Positions 16,345 through 25,052 of a DNA stretch of 64,000 bases are shown here, piece after piece. A program made the translations under genes and the position numbers. Within the stretch, counting starts at the first letter, position 1, and each line of letters starts with the position of its first letter. The stretch is from Cohnella sp. WQ 127256. Lineage in GTDB: Bacteria > Bacillota > Bacilli > Paenibacillales > Paenibacillaceae. Below the pieces are notes generated by a model that did no database searches, was not told the origin of the DNA, and saw only the letters and a program-made list of their open reading frames with translations. The DNA lies in NCBI RefSeq assembly GCF_024519285.1, contig NZ_JAMZCY010000004.1, positions 496,001-560,000 on the forward strand. Direction: 5' to 3'.

Positions 16345-17449
16345 ACATATGGATCTCGTGGGGGCTGCTTCTTGGCATACCTCTCCCTCCAGCTTGGAGG
16401 AGGTATGGGGGCCAATACGCGAGGCTGTCCACAATAGGCTAATTCCAGGGGCTGCCGCGGCAATTCAATGGAAGGGTAAACGAATCCGCTATGCCACAGG
16501 CTTGTCCGTGGATACGGACGAAGAAATGCTACCTGTGCGTTACGATACGATTTATGATTGCGCTTCACTAACCAAAGTTGTCGTAACATTGCCTCTCGTG
16601 CTCATGCTAATGGATCAAGGTAAGCTTCAGCTAGAGGATCATATCTCTAATATTGTTCCTGAATTTACACGCAACGAAGCCAAAGCGATGACGATCCGTC
16701 ACTTGTTAACGCATACATCAGGACTTGCATCTAGCGGTGACTTTCATTCTCTACCTTGTACATTGGACAACTTACTTCATCGCTTGGGTAGTGAGCCGCT
16801 CAGTTTTGAGCCAGGCAAACAGGTTGTTTACAGCGATTTAGGGTTTATCGTACTGGGGTCTATCATAGCCCGTATGATGGATATGAGCATCGACCAAGCA
16901 GCTAAACGGTATATCTTTGACCCGCTTGGTATGAGGGATAGCTGCTTTTGCCCACCTTCTGACCTACTGCCACGAATTGCTCCGACGGAGATGTCACAGG
17001 AAACCGGCAAGCATTGGCGAGGCATCGTTCATGATGAGAATGCTCGAGCTCTTAAGGGTATAAGCGGCCACGCTGGACTTTTCTCTACTGCCGACGATTT
17101 GTTACAATACGCAGCATTATGGCTGAATAAGGGCTTTGTTAACAATCAATGCTTGATCTCACCAGCGACGATTGCAACCTCGATCGAAAGTCAGACTCGT
17201 AATCTGAGTAGCAGGCGCGGCCTTGGTTGGGTACTGAGGGGAGATCAGGCCGATGTATCCGGCTCCTTATTCTCGCATGAGACTTATGGACACACCGGCT
17301 TCACAGGTACAAGCCTTTATATCGATCCAAAGCTTAACCGGGCTGTGGTACTGCTTACAAATCGTGTGCACTATGGCCGTGGTCACAATATCACACAGCT
17401 AAGAAGTCATTTTCATGATGCAGCTGCTGCAATAACTAACGATATATAA
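16337..17449 (+). CDS. Serine hydrolase of the class C beta-lactamase superfamily, AmiE (YbbE)-like
   Basis: A 370-residue penicillin-binding-fold serine hydrolase. Key residues are the nucleophile Ser77 in CASLTK with Lys80, and Tyr165 in YSDLGF; the third motif is near HTGFTGT. In Bacillus subtilis the family member AmiE cleaves the peptide from MurNAc in recycling, and the position right after namZ supports the same job here (inference). The start ATG at 16337 overlaps the namZ stop by 8 bp and follows CGGAG; a second ATG at 16349 is possible. No signal peptide is seen. Esterase or D-aminopeptidase activity cannot be ruled out from sequence. Confidence 0.85.
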   Translation: MTEHMDLVGAASWHTSPSSLEEVWGPIREAVHNRLIPGAAAAIQWKGKRIRYATGLSVDTDEEMLPVRYDTIYDCASLTKVVVTLPLVLMLMDQGKLQLEDHISNIVPEFTRNEAKAMTIRHLLTHTSGLASSGDFHSLPCTLDNLLHRLGSEPLSFEPGKQVVYSDLGFIVLGSIIARMMDMSIDQAAKRYIFDPLGMRDSCFCPPSDLLPRIAPTEMSQETGKHWRGIVHDENARALKGISGHAGLFSTADDLLQYAALWLNKGFVNNQCLISPATIATSIESQTRNLSSRRGLGWVLRGDQADVSGSLFSHETYGHTGFTGTSLYIDPKLNRAVVLLTNRVHYGRGHNITQLRSHFHDAAAAITNDI

Positions 17450-17479
17450 ATTAACCATACAACAGGAGGATTTCAAAAC

Positions 17480-18784
17480 ATGAAAACCAAAAAAGTGTCA
17501 TTAGCAGTATTGGCGTTAGCAACTACAGTCGTCGTATCCGCATGTGGTAACAACAATACGAATAATTCCAGCAGCTCAGCACCTGCGGCCTCAGGATCAG
17601 CCGCAGTCGATAAAGTGAAGGTAAGTGTTACTTCTTGGAGAGCTGGCGATAGTGAAGTAGAACTGTACAAGAAGATTCAAGAGGAACTGAACAAAGTCGC
17701 ACCAGAAATCGAGTTGGAGTATAAGGCTGTTAAAGCGACAGAGTACAACACTTCGCTCAGCGTAGCACTTAAGACCGATTCGGCGGCGGATATTATCCAC
17801 CTTCGTCCTTATGCGGGTACCACGGCTCTGGCTGATGCCAATTATTTAGAACCGATCGACGGGCTAGAGGGCTTGAGTGTATTCACCGCTGACCAACTGG
17901 CTGCTGCTCAGGGATCAGATGGCAAACAATATGGTGTCCCTTATATGCTAAGTGCAACACAAATTTTGTATAACAAAGATATTTTCGAAAAAAATGGTTT
18001 GACAGTGCCTAAAACATGGGACGAAATGATCAAAGTTGCAGACAAGCTTAAAGAGAACAAAGTAACTCCATTCGCCTTTGGTTCCAAAGAGGGCTGGGTA
18101 TTGTCGCTCATGCACGGTGCCATTGCACCGCAATTTTACGGCGCTGATTTCAACGAAAAATTCTTGAAGGGTGAAGCTAAGCTCAACAGCCCTGAATTTA
18201 TAAAATCAATTGAAGCGATGAACAGCCTTAAGCCTTACTTCCCTAATAACTTCGAAGGCTTGGGAATGGAAGATATTCGCACCATGTTTGCAACGGGGCA
18301 GACGGGAATGGTCATCGACGGACATTTCGAAATTGCATCCATACAAGCCTTGAATCCAGATATCAAAATCGGAATGTTCCCGGTACCCCCAGTTGACGCA
18401 AATGGTAAAGCTTCCATTTCTACTTGGGTAGACGGTTCATTCGGAATTAATAAGAATTCCAAAAACAAAGAAGCAGCTAAAAAAGTTCTTCAATTCATGA
18501 CCACCGAAACATACGGATCACTTATTCTTAATAGCACAAAGTCTCCTTCACCAATTCCAGGTGTATCGACCGACGATGAGCTAGTTAATGAAATTGCGCA
18601 ATATTCTGCCACTAACGCTGTACCTTACTTTGCCGTCACTTATTTGAACTCGGGAAGCCCTACAACTAAATCGGCACTGGAGAATGCGCTTCAAGGTATG
18701 TATTTGAATGCTTTGACTCCAGAAGGCGTTGCTGAAGAAGTACAAAAAAGCTTGGACACTTGGTTTAAACCAGTAAGCAAGTAA
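17480..18784 (+). CDS. ABC transporter sugar-binding lipoprotein
   Basis: A 434-residue extracellular solute-binding protein of the carbohydrate uptake (CUT1, family 1) type. The signal peptide ends VVSAC with lipid-anchored Cys22, then a Ser/Asn/Ala linker. The body has the usual two-lobe pattern, for example VSVTSWRAGDSE at the start and YGVPYMLSATQILYNKDIFE. ATG 17480 follows ACAGGAGGA. It lies between the wall-sugar hydrolases and two permease genes, so a MurNAc-containing sugar or muropeptide is the likely ligand (inference). A terminator-like hairpin downstream would give more of this protein than of the permeases. Confidence 0.92.
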   Translation: MKTKKVSLAVLALATTVVVSACGNNNTNNSSSSAPAASGSAAVDKVKVSVTSWRAGDSEVELYKKIQEELNKVAPEIELEYKAVKATEYNTSLSVALKTDSAADIIHLRPYAGTTALADANYLEPIDGLEGLSVFTADQLAAAQGSDGKQYGVPYMLSATQILYNKDIFEKNGLTVPKTWDEMIKVADKLKENKVTPFAFGSKEGWVLSLMHGAIAPQFYGADFNEKFLKGEAKLNSPEFIKSIEAMNSLKPYFPNNFEGLGMEDIRTMFATGQTGMVIDGHFEIASIQALNPDIKIGMFPVPPVDANGKASISTWVDGSFGINKNSKNKEAAKKVLQFMTTETYGSLILNSTKSPSPIPGVSTDDELVNEIAQYSATNAVPYFAVTYLNSGSPTTKSALENALQGMYLNALTPEGVAEEVQKSLDTWFKPVSK

Positions 18785-18827
18785 GTTAACAAAAGCTCCT
18801 GTCCTGTCAGACTAGTCCCACAAAATT

Positions 18828-18896
18828 GCTGTCGCCTCTATGGGTTATGTGCGCTTCTATTAGGAACGTGCCTTGAGATGGCGACAGCTGTTTTTT
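18828..18896 (+). terminator. Intra-operon terminator/attenuator
   Basis: GCTGTCGCC (18828-18836) and GGCGACAGC (18880-18888) form a 9-bp perfect stem around a 43-nt loop, followed by TGTTTTTT. Its place between the binding-protein and permease genes fits partial termination. Confidence 0.65.
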
Positions 18897-18939
18897 CTAA
18901 AAAGTTCGATTAAGTTTTATTGCGAGGTGAGTTAGCTCT

Positions 18940-19881
18940 ATGGAAAATGCCAATAACGCCAGATTGATTCGGAAAAAGTCGTCCTGGAGAAAACAATTAA
19001 TCCACTTGATTCCGATTCCTGCCGTCGCTATATATTCGATATTCGTCGTCTACCCCATTCTTGCCGCATTTACCTATAGTTTATTCGAGTGGAATGGCAT
19101 GACGATGGGCGAATTCAATAATTTTGATAATTTTATTACTCTATTTACTAAAGAGCCATTTAACACGATGTTCTGGAATGCATTAGGCCATAATATCTAC
19201 TACTTCGTAGTGGAGATGGTTGTACAGAATGGGATCGCCTTCGGGTTGGCCTACATTATTTTCAAGAAAATAAAGGGTACCGGATTTCTAAAAGTAGCTT
19301 ATTTCCTCCCGCGGTTGTTATCCATTATTGTCGTTGGCTTCTTATGGAAAATGATATTAAACCCGAATATGGGCATTCTCAATGTATTTTTGGAAAAAGT
19401 AGGTCTCGGTTCCTACGCACTTGCGTGGCTTGGAAATCCGGATACAGCTTTAACAGCAGTCGTATTGATCAATTCCTGGTTTGCTATTGGTTTCTTCATG
19501 CTTCTCTTCTTGGCTGGGTTGCAATCCATTTCGTCAGAGGTATTGGAAGCTGCCAAGCTAGACGGGGCTGTTGGATTCCGTCTCGTGCGGTCTGTGATTC
19601 TACCCATGATGTTCCAGCCACTTGTTATCGTTGTCGTAATGACGTTCATCCAAGCCTTTGAAGCCTTCGAGCTAGTATTTGCAATGCAGGGTTCAATGGG
19701 TGAGCCTTATTATTCAACAGATTTATTGGCAGTGTTCTTCTATCGCACAGCATTCGGTGGGAATGCAGGGGATTCGGGTGCACTTGGTATTGGTTCTGCA
19801 CTGGCAGTTGTCATGTTTGTCATTATAGCGACGATTTCCGCCCTATTCATGTCCTATGTGAATAAAAAGGATTCGGCCTAA
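18940..19881 (+). CDS. ABC sugar permease, MalF/UgpA type
   Basis: A 313-residue inner-membrane permease with six expected transmembrane segments, the first at residues about 22-45. The cytoplasmic loop that contacts the ATPase is visible as EAAKLDGAVGFRLVRSVILP (the EAA motif). ATG 18940 after GCGAGGTGAG. It pairs with the next permease and the upstream binding protein. No ATPase gene lies in the cluster; CUT1 systems in Bacillota usually share an MsmX-type ATPase encoded elsewhere. Transport of MurNAc or a related wall sugar is inferred from context. Confidence 0.93.
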   Translation: MENANNARLIRKKSSWRKQLIHLIPIPAVAIYSIFVVYPILAAFTYSLFEWNGMTMGEFNNFDNFITLFTKEPFNTMFWNALGHNIYYFVVEMVVQNGIAFGLAYIIFKKIKGTGFLKVAYFLPRLLSIIVVGFLWKMILNPNMGILNVFLEKVGLGSYALAWLGNPDTALTAVVLINSWFAIGFFMLLFLAGLQSISSEVLEAAKLDGAVGFRLVRSVILPMMFQPLVIVVVMTFIQAFEAFELVFAMQGSMGEPYYSTDLLAVFFYRTAFGGNAGDSGALGIGSALAVVMFVIIATISALFMSYVNKKDSA

Positions 19882-19898
19882 GAAAGGGGATCGCCTAC

Positions 19899-20723
19899 AT
19901 GAACTTTAAATTGTTAAAAAGAGGTATTCTATATACAATAGCATTCGTATATGCCGTTATTTCACTCTTCCCGATGTTCCTTATGATCATTTCGTCATTT
20001 AAGCCGAATATCGAGATTTTTACCAAACCGCTGTCCTTTCCGCTTAAGTGGACCGTTATCTCCTATGAAACATTATTTGTAAAATTAAACTACGCGAAAT
20101 ATATTGGTAATAGCGTATATGTAAGTATAGTGACACTTGCAATATTACTTATCATTAGTGTTATGATTTCATACTACCTCGCTAGATTTAACTTCAAATG
20201 GAATGGATTACTGTTTTTCTATTTTTTGATTGGAATGATGCTGCCCATTAAGCTCGGTCTCGTCCCGCTTTTTTTACTCATTAAAGATCTGGGCTTGGTC
20301 GATTCACTCTGGTCGATTATATTAATACATGTTGGAACAGGATTGCCGATGGCTATATTGATTCTGACCGGGTTTTTCCGGACATTACCGAAGGAGCTTG
20401 AGGAGGCTGGGAGAATTGACGGCGCGTCCAACATGGGACTGCTATTGAAGATCTTAGTTCCTTTAATGCGTCCGGCTCTTGGCACAGTTCTGATTATCAA
20501 TTTTATTGGTGTCTGGAACGAATTCTTCTTCCCTATGATCTTTATCCAGAATGAAGCATTAAAGACGATTCCCCTTGGTATGATGCAGCTATTTGGTGAA
20601 TTCACTACCGACTGGAGTGTATTGTTTGCAGGCTTGACCTTATCTTCCTTACCGATGATCTTAATTTTTGCTTTCGCCTCCAGGCAGTTTATGGATGGGT
20701 TAACTTCCGGGGCTGTTAAATAA
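19899..20723 (+). CDS. ABC sugar permease, MalG/UgpE type
   Basis: The second permease, 274 residues and six transmembrane segments (first at about 10-32). The EAA loop is EEAGRIDGASNMGLLLKILV. ATG 19899 lies 17 bp after the first permease gene, preceded by AAAGGGGATC, so the two are co-translated from one message and form the membrane heterodimer. The C-terminus ends FMDGLTSGAVK, typical of MalG-like permeases. Confidence 0.93.
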   Translation: MNFKLLKRGILYTIAFVYAVISLFPMFLMIISSFKPNIEIFTKPLSFPLKWTVISYETLFVKLNYAKYIGNSVYVSIVTLAILLIISVMISYYLARFNFKWNGLLFFYFLIGMMLPIKLGLVPLFLLIKDLGLVDSLWSIILIHVGTGLPMAILILTGFFRTLPKELEEAGRIDGASNMGLLLKILVPLMRPALGTVLIINFIGVWNEFFFPMIFIQNEALKTIPLGMMQLFGEFTTDWSVLFAGLTLSSLPMILIFAFASRQFMDGLTSGAVK

Positions 20724-20765
20724 CAACACAACACTCGGAACAAGGGCTTGAACAGGAGGACTTAT

Positions 20766-21611
20766 ATGAACGGTGGGCTTGTGAGACTACGAGAAATACT
20801 GAATGCGATTACTCCTTCCGAGCGTAAGGTTGCAGATTTCATTATTCAAGATCCACACAGGATCATTGGGATGTCTGTCGCACAGCTTTCCCAGGAAAGC
20901 GGCGGCAGTCAGGCAGCTGTTATTCGGTTATGTAAGTCGGCAGGATTTAAAGGCTATCAAGAGCTAATGCTCAAAGTCGTAGGCGATTTGCAGGATGAGA
21001 GCAGCAGCGTAGGCTATCAAGAGTTTACACGTGAAGATTCTATAGAACAGATCATTGAGAATGTGTCCAACAATAACATCCAATCGATTCGAGATACGCT
21101 CAAAGTGATGACGGTTAAAGACGTGGAAAAAGCCGTTGAGGCCCTACAGCGTGCCAAACGCATCTACTTCTATGGGATTGGTGCATCTAACCTAATTGCC
21201 ATTGACGCTCAGCATAAGTTTATGCGGATTAATAAAACGTGCTTATCCTTCTCAGATTCAGATCTTCAGCTAATCTCTTCCGTTATGCTAGAGAAGGACG
21301 ACGTAGTCGTGGGGATTTCCTATTCTGGAGAAACGCAAACGATTATAGATTGCCTGAAGCGTGCACGCGGGCTTGGAGCTACAACGATTTCTATTACTCG
21401 CTATGGCAGTACAACGGTTAGCCAATTGGCGGATATCCCGCTTTACATTTCTTCTACTGAAACAGAGATTCGCAGCGGGGCTACCTCCTCCCGCATTACG
21501 CAATTGAATATGATCGACATTTTGTATCTCGGCGTTGCTAGTCGGGAATTTGAGAAATCAGTCGGTTATTTAGAAAAAAGCAGGAGTGTCGTGAAGAAAT
21601 CGAAGAAATGA
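20766..21611 (+). CDS. RpiR/MurR-family transcriptional regulator
   Basis: A 281-residue regulator with an N-terminal RpiR helix-turn-helix (residues about 1-77, with VADFIIQDPHRI and SGGSQAAVIRLCKSAGFKGY) and a C-terminal SIS sugar-phosphate sensing domain (about 120-250, with FYGIGASNLIA and VGISYSGETQTII). MurR-type members sense MurNAc-6-phosphate, the product expected from the kinase at 13867. ATG 20766 follows CAGGAGG; an in-frame TTG six codons earlier overlaps that site and is rejected. It is the last gene of the salvage operon and probably binds the palindrome at 15091-15107 (inference). Confidence 0.92.
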   Translation: MNGGLVRLREILNAITPSERKVADFIIQDPHRIIGMSVAQLSQESGGSQAAVIRLCKSAGFKGYQELMLKVVGDLQDESSSVGYQEFTREDSIEQIIENVSNNNIQSIRDTLKVMTVKDVEKAVEALQRAKRIYFYGIGASNLIAIDAQHKFMRINKTCLSFSDSDLQLISSVMLEKDDVVVGISYSGETQTIIDCLKRARGLGATTISITRYGSTTVSQLADIPLYISSTETEIRSGATSSRITQLNMIDILYLGVASREFEKSVGYLEKSRSVVKKSKK

Positions 21612-21655
21612 TTTTACACCAGCTTCTACACCAAATTTTATACCAAAAGACAGAA

Positions 21656-21690
21656 TAAGAGCGCTACCCGCGGGTATGCGCTCTTTTCTT
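21656..21690. terminator. Bidirectional terminator
   Basis: AATAAGAGCGC-TACCCGCGGGTAT-GCGCTCTTTTCTT: an 8-bp outer stem with an inner ACCCGCGGGT stem and T-rich tail, between the rpiR gene (+) and the siderophore-binding protein gene (-). Confidence 0.85.
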
Positions 21691-21720
21691 CGCTATTCGA
21701 TATTCATCTTACGTTATGCT

Positions 21721-22698
21721 TTATTTAATCAACTTGACCAAATCCTCAAGCATCCATTCCATTGCAGCAGTGCTGTAATCGTTCCATCTTGCGCTATCGA
21801 CTAGCACGACCTTATCGTTCTTCACGGCAGCAATGTTCTTCCATGCGGAAGCTTTAAGAGTATTATACGTATCGATATCTGCCTGACCATCCACGAGGAT
21901 GAACACGCGATCTGCACCGGCTGCATAATCAACGACAGCCTCTTCCGTAATTGCCTCCGTCTTCGTTACGGCAGCTTGTGCTTCCGTAGGAACGAAGCCG
22001 ATATCTTGGAACAGTGGCGTAAATACGGTTGTTGCATGCTGATAGATCGCTTTGTTCCAGAATTGTAGAATAACGATTTTCTCACCTGCGAGGTTAAACG
22101 GCTTAAGTGCTTCTTTGGTTTGAGCCGCTTTGTCTGCGTATTGCGCTAACCATGCTTTTTCTTCAGCCTCTTTGCCCAACCAACCGGCGATTACGGACAA
22201 ATGCTCCAGGGGGAGAAGTCCCCACTTCGTTGCGACTGTCGGTGCAATTTTTTGCAAAGCCTCCAGAACTTCAGGGGCAAAGTAGCTAGGAATGATGATC
22301 AAATCCGGTTTAAGCCCGAGAATTTTCTCCATGTCGGGTTCATCGCCACCGATACTTATAACGCCAGACAGTAAATCCGCCCCGTATTTACCTAGGTAGT
22401 AGTCATTCGTGCCAGCTGGCTTAATCCCCAATGACAGCACTTCACCCATATTCCCTAGCACAACGATCTTCTCCGGCTTTGTTGGAATTTCTACGTCCCG
22501 GTCTAGCCCATCCTTAATTGTCTTCGTTGTCGCTTCAGGCTCTACGGATGGAGTAGGTGAGCTACTCTCACTAGCAGTCGGCGATGCCGAAGGGCTAGCA
22601 GAATTGTTGCTGCTCGAGTTATTATCGCTACACGCAGCGGCAATAACGGAAAGAATGACAATAAGAATAAGTGCAAATGAGCGTTTTCCTGTTTTCAA
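21721..22698 (-). CDS. Iron-siderophore ABC substrate-binding lipoprotein (FecB/FhuD-like)
   Basis: A 325-residue lipoprotein, lipobox IAAAC with Cys23, then an Asn/Ser/Pro-rich linker. The mature part has the FecB/periplasmic-binding fold signature: DRDVEIPTKPEKIVVLG at the start, then PDLIIIPSYFAPEVLEAL. The start is TTG at 22698, 6-7 nt after GAGGAA. It is divergent from two FecCD permease genes with a Fur box between, so all three form one iron(III)-siderophore importer under iron control. Ligand type (citrate, hydroxamate, catecholate) cannot be deduced. Confidence 0.92.
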   Translation of the reverse strand: MKTGKRSFALILIVILSVIAAACSDNNSSSNNSASPSASPTASESSSPTPSVEPEATTKTIKDGLDRDVEIPTKPEKIVVLGNMGEVLSLGIKPAGTNDYYLGKYGADLLSGVISIGGDEPDMEKILGLKPDLIIIPSYFAPEVLEALQKIAPTVATKWGLLPLEHLSVIAGWLGKEAEEKAWLAQYADKAAQTKEALKPFNLAGEKIVILQFWNKAIYQHATTVFTPLFQDIGFVPTEAQAAVTKTEAITEEAVVDYAAGADRVFILVDGQADIDTYNTLKASAWKNIAAVKNDKVVLVDSARWNDYSTAAMEWMLEDLVKLIK

Positions 22699-22766
22699 AA
22701 AAGTTCCTCTTCTCTATTATGTAATTGCCATATTGATTGCGATAAAGTATATTAACAATAGTAAAT

Positions 22767-22785
22767 AATAATGATAATCATTATC
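22767..22785. promoter_or_regulatory. Fur box
   Basis: The 19 bases match the classical Fur consensus (GATAATGATAATCATTATC) at 18 of 19 positions. It lies between the divergent binding-protein and permease genes, so iron-loaded Fur would repress both. Confidence 0.93.
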
Positions 22786-22850
22786 ACTGTTGATCATTCT
22801 AATACATAACGTTACATATTGCAATTTTATTTCTACTAAAGGTGGCTTAT

Positions 22851-23906
22851 ATGGATATCTCCTCTAAGAAGGGGTCGTCTGAACCTCAACATCCAATACA
22901 AATTAAATCACGTCCCTGGGCTGCGATGTCAATTATTCTAATTGGACTCCTTGCCCTATTGCTCGGCTTGATGTTGTCCGTATCCTTTGGAGCGAAGGAT
23001 ATTGACCTGGCCACGGTATGGTCGGCAATATTCCGCTTTAATCCGGATCTAACGGAGCATCAGGTCATTCATGCGCTCCGGTTACCGAGAGTGTTGGCGG
23101 GAGCGATGGTCGGAGCAAGCTTAGCGGTAGCGGGCGCTATGATGCAAGGGATGACTCGTAATCCACTCGCCGATTCTGGGCTGCTCGGACTGAATGCCGG
23201 AGCTGGATTAGCTCTGGCATTATGCTTCGCTTTTTTTCCTGGATTGCCATTCTTATCTCTCATGTTATTTTCCTTCTTGGGTGCTACTCTAGGTGGTGTA
23301 TTGATATTCGGCATCGGATCAATATCGATGGGTGGCTTAACTCCGATGCGATTGACGTTGGCGGGTGCGGCGATAAGTGCACTGCTGCTTGCCTTTAGCC
23401 AAGGCATTGCCCTACACTATCGGGTCGGTCAGAGTATGACGTTCTGGTATGCAGGTGGCGTTGCTGGGACAAGGTGGGATCAGGTCGAATTGATGTTTCC
23501 ATGGATCATTGGGGGCTTAATCGGAGCGATGCTGCTGTCTCGCTTCATTACGTTACTTAGCTTCGGAGAAGAGTTTGCGGTTGGTCTTGGAATGCGTGTT
23601 CTGCCTATTAAGATCGCATTATTCTTCATAGTACTGATGTTGGCTGGCATATCTGTTGCTGTTGCTGGAGTGATCGGTTTCATCGGATTGCTCATTCCAC
23701 ATCTTACGCGAGCTTTGGTCGGCGTTGATTATCGCTGGATCATCCCATGCTCGGCGGTGCTGGGAGCTTTACTTGTTGTGGCTGCGGATTTTGGTGCGAG
23801 AATGATTAATATGAGCTTCGAGACGCCGGTAGGAGCGTTAATTGCTCTAATCGGTGTACCGTTCTTCCTCTATCTTGTTCGCAAGGAGAGGAGAGAGTTA
23901 ACATGA
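22851..23906 (+). CDS. FecCD-family iron-siderophore permease (first)
   Basis: A 351-residue membrane permease of the BtuC/FecCD fold, about ten transmembrane helices. Family motifs include RLPRVLAGAMVGASLAVAGA, QGMTRNPLADSGLLGLNAGA and GFIGLLIPHLTRALVG. I choose ATG 22851, 5 nt after GGTGG; the in-frame GTG at 22842 overlaps that site. Its stop overlaps the next permease start as ATGA. Works with the binding protein at 21721; the ATPase (FecE/FhuC type) is not encoded in this window. Confidence 0.93.
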   Translation: MDISSKKGSSEPQHPIQIKSRPWAAMSIILIGLLALLLGLMLSVSFGAKDIDLATVWSAIFRFNPDLTEHQVIHALRLPRVLAGAMVGASLAVAGAMMQGMTRNPLADSGLLGLNAGAGLALALCFAFFPGLPFLSLMLFSFLGATLGGVLIFGIGSISMGGLTPMRLTLAGAAISALLLAFSQGIALHYRVGQSMTFWYAGGVAGTRWDQVELMFPWIIGGLIGAMLLSRFITLLSFGEEFAVGLGMRVLPIKIALFFIVLMLAGISVAVAGVIGFIGLLIPHLTRALVGVDYRWIIPCSAVLGALLVVAADFGARMINMSFETPVGALIALIGVPFFLYLVRKERRELT

Positions 23907-24919
23907 ATACGTTACGCAGTGAGCCACACAATCCTAAACAAGCACGGGCAACCGTATTTTTCATTACGATTGCGATATTGATCGCAGCTGTATTTATTAT
24001 TAGTATGAACACGGGTTCGTTGAGCATGTCGCCACTGGATGTGATACGGACGTTGTTCGGACAAGGCACAGACCAGCAGAAGCTCGCCCTTTTTGATTTT
24101 CGCCTGCCGAGGATTGTTATTTCCTTACTCATTGGCGCAGGACTCGCAGTGTCCGGATGCTTGCTTCAAGGGGTCGTTCGCAACCCGATTGCCGATCCGG
24201 GTATTCTCGGCGTTAATGCAGGAGCCGGGGTTATGGTTGTTCTATTCATTACCTACTTCCCGAATAAGACGATCGCTCCTGTATGGCTTCTACCTTGCCT
24301 CGCATTCATAGGAGCTAGTCTCGCCGCATTGCTCTTGGTTATGCTCGCCTACAAGAAGAATATAGGCCTATCACCAACTAAACTCATCCTTTCGGGAATT
24401 GCAGTCGCAGCAGGTTTAAATGCCTTGATGATTGTCCTGACGATCCAGCTTGATTCAGATAATTATCAGTTTCTGGCGGCTTTCCTTGCGGGGAGTATAT
24501 GGGGTACTGATTGGAGATTCGTAGTGGCGCTCTTGCCATGGCTTGTTATCATTCTACCCTTTGTTTTCTATAAGGCGAGGGTACTAGACCTTTTGAATCT
24601 TGGCGATCATATCGCGACAGGTCTCGGCGCCCCCGTTCAGAGAGCTCGTCTTACCTTTCTTGCAGCTGCGGTTGCATTGGCCGCATCCTGTGTGGCAGTT
24701 AGTGGTTCGATTGGCTTCGTCGGCTTGATCGCCCCACATATCGCTCGTCGACTCATCGGGACAACGCATAAAGTCTTACTGCCGGCTTCCGCGTTGCTCG
24801 GCGCATTGCTCGTTCTTATCGCCGATACGCTGTCTCGTGTAATCGACATTCCTGCTGGATTAATCGTTGCGATGCTTGGCGCCCCCTACTTCCTGTATCT
24901 TCTAGCGAAGATGAGATGA
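23903..24919 (+). CDS. FecCD-family iron-siderophore permease (second)
   Basis: A 338-residue partner of the previous permease, same fold. Motifs are RLPRIVISLLIGAGLAVSG, QGVVRNPIADPGILGVNAGA and GFVGLIAPHIARRLIG. ATG 23903 overlaps the previous stop by 4 bases, giving coupled translation. After the stop the operon ends at a terminator (24996-25024) with no ATPase gene, so the ATPase must come from another locus. Confidence 0.93.
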   Translation: MNTLRSEPHNPKQARATVFFITIAILIAAVFIISMNTGSLSMSPLDVIRTLFGQGTDQQKLALFDFRLPRIVISLLIGAGLAVSGCLLQGVVRNPIADPGILGVNAGAGVMVVLFITYFPNKTIAPVWLLPCLAFIGASLAALLLVMLAYKKNIGLSPTKLILSGIAVAAGLNALMIVLTIQLDSDNYQFLAAFLAGSIWGTDWRFVVALLPWLVIILPFVFYKARVLDLLNLGDHIATGLGAPVQRARLTFLAAAVALAASCVAVSGSIGFVGLIAPHIARRLIGTTHKVLLPASALLGALLVLIADTLSRVIDIPAGLIVAMLGAPYFLYLLAKMR

Positions 24920-24995
24920 TTTGCTTTCTAGTCCTCAACGGCAGAGCCTTCCGCTCGGCGTTTGGCCTAGTATGAATACATATTCGTGTACATCG

Positions 24996-25024
24996 AAAAG
25001 GGCACCCAAATGGGTGCCCTTTTG
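24996..25024. terminator. Bidirectional terminator
   Basis: AAAAGGGCACCC-AAAT-GGGTGCCCTTTT, a compact perfect hairpin between the permease (+) and SLH-protein (-) genes. Confidence 0.9.
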
Positions 25025-25052
25025 TTTAGTAGTTTATTCTTTTTTTTCTCTT

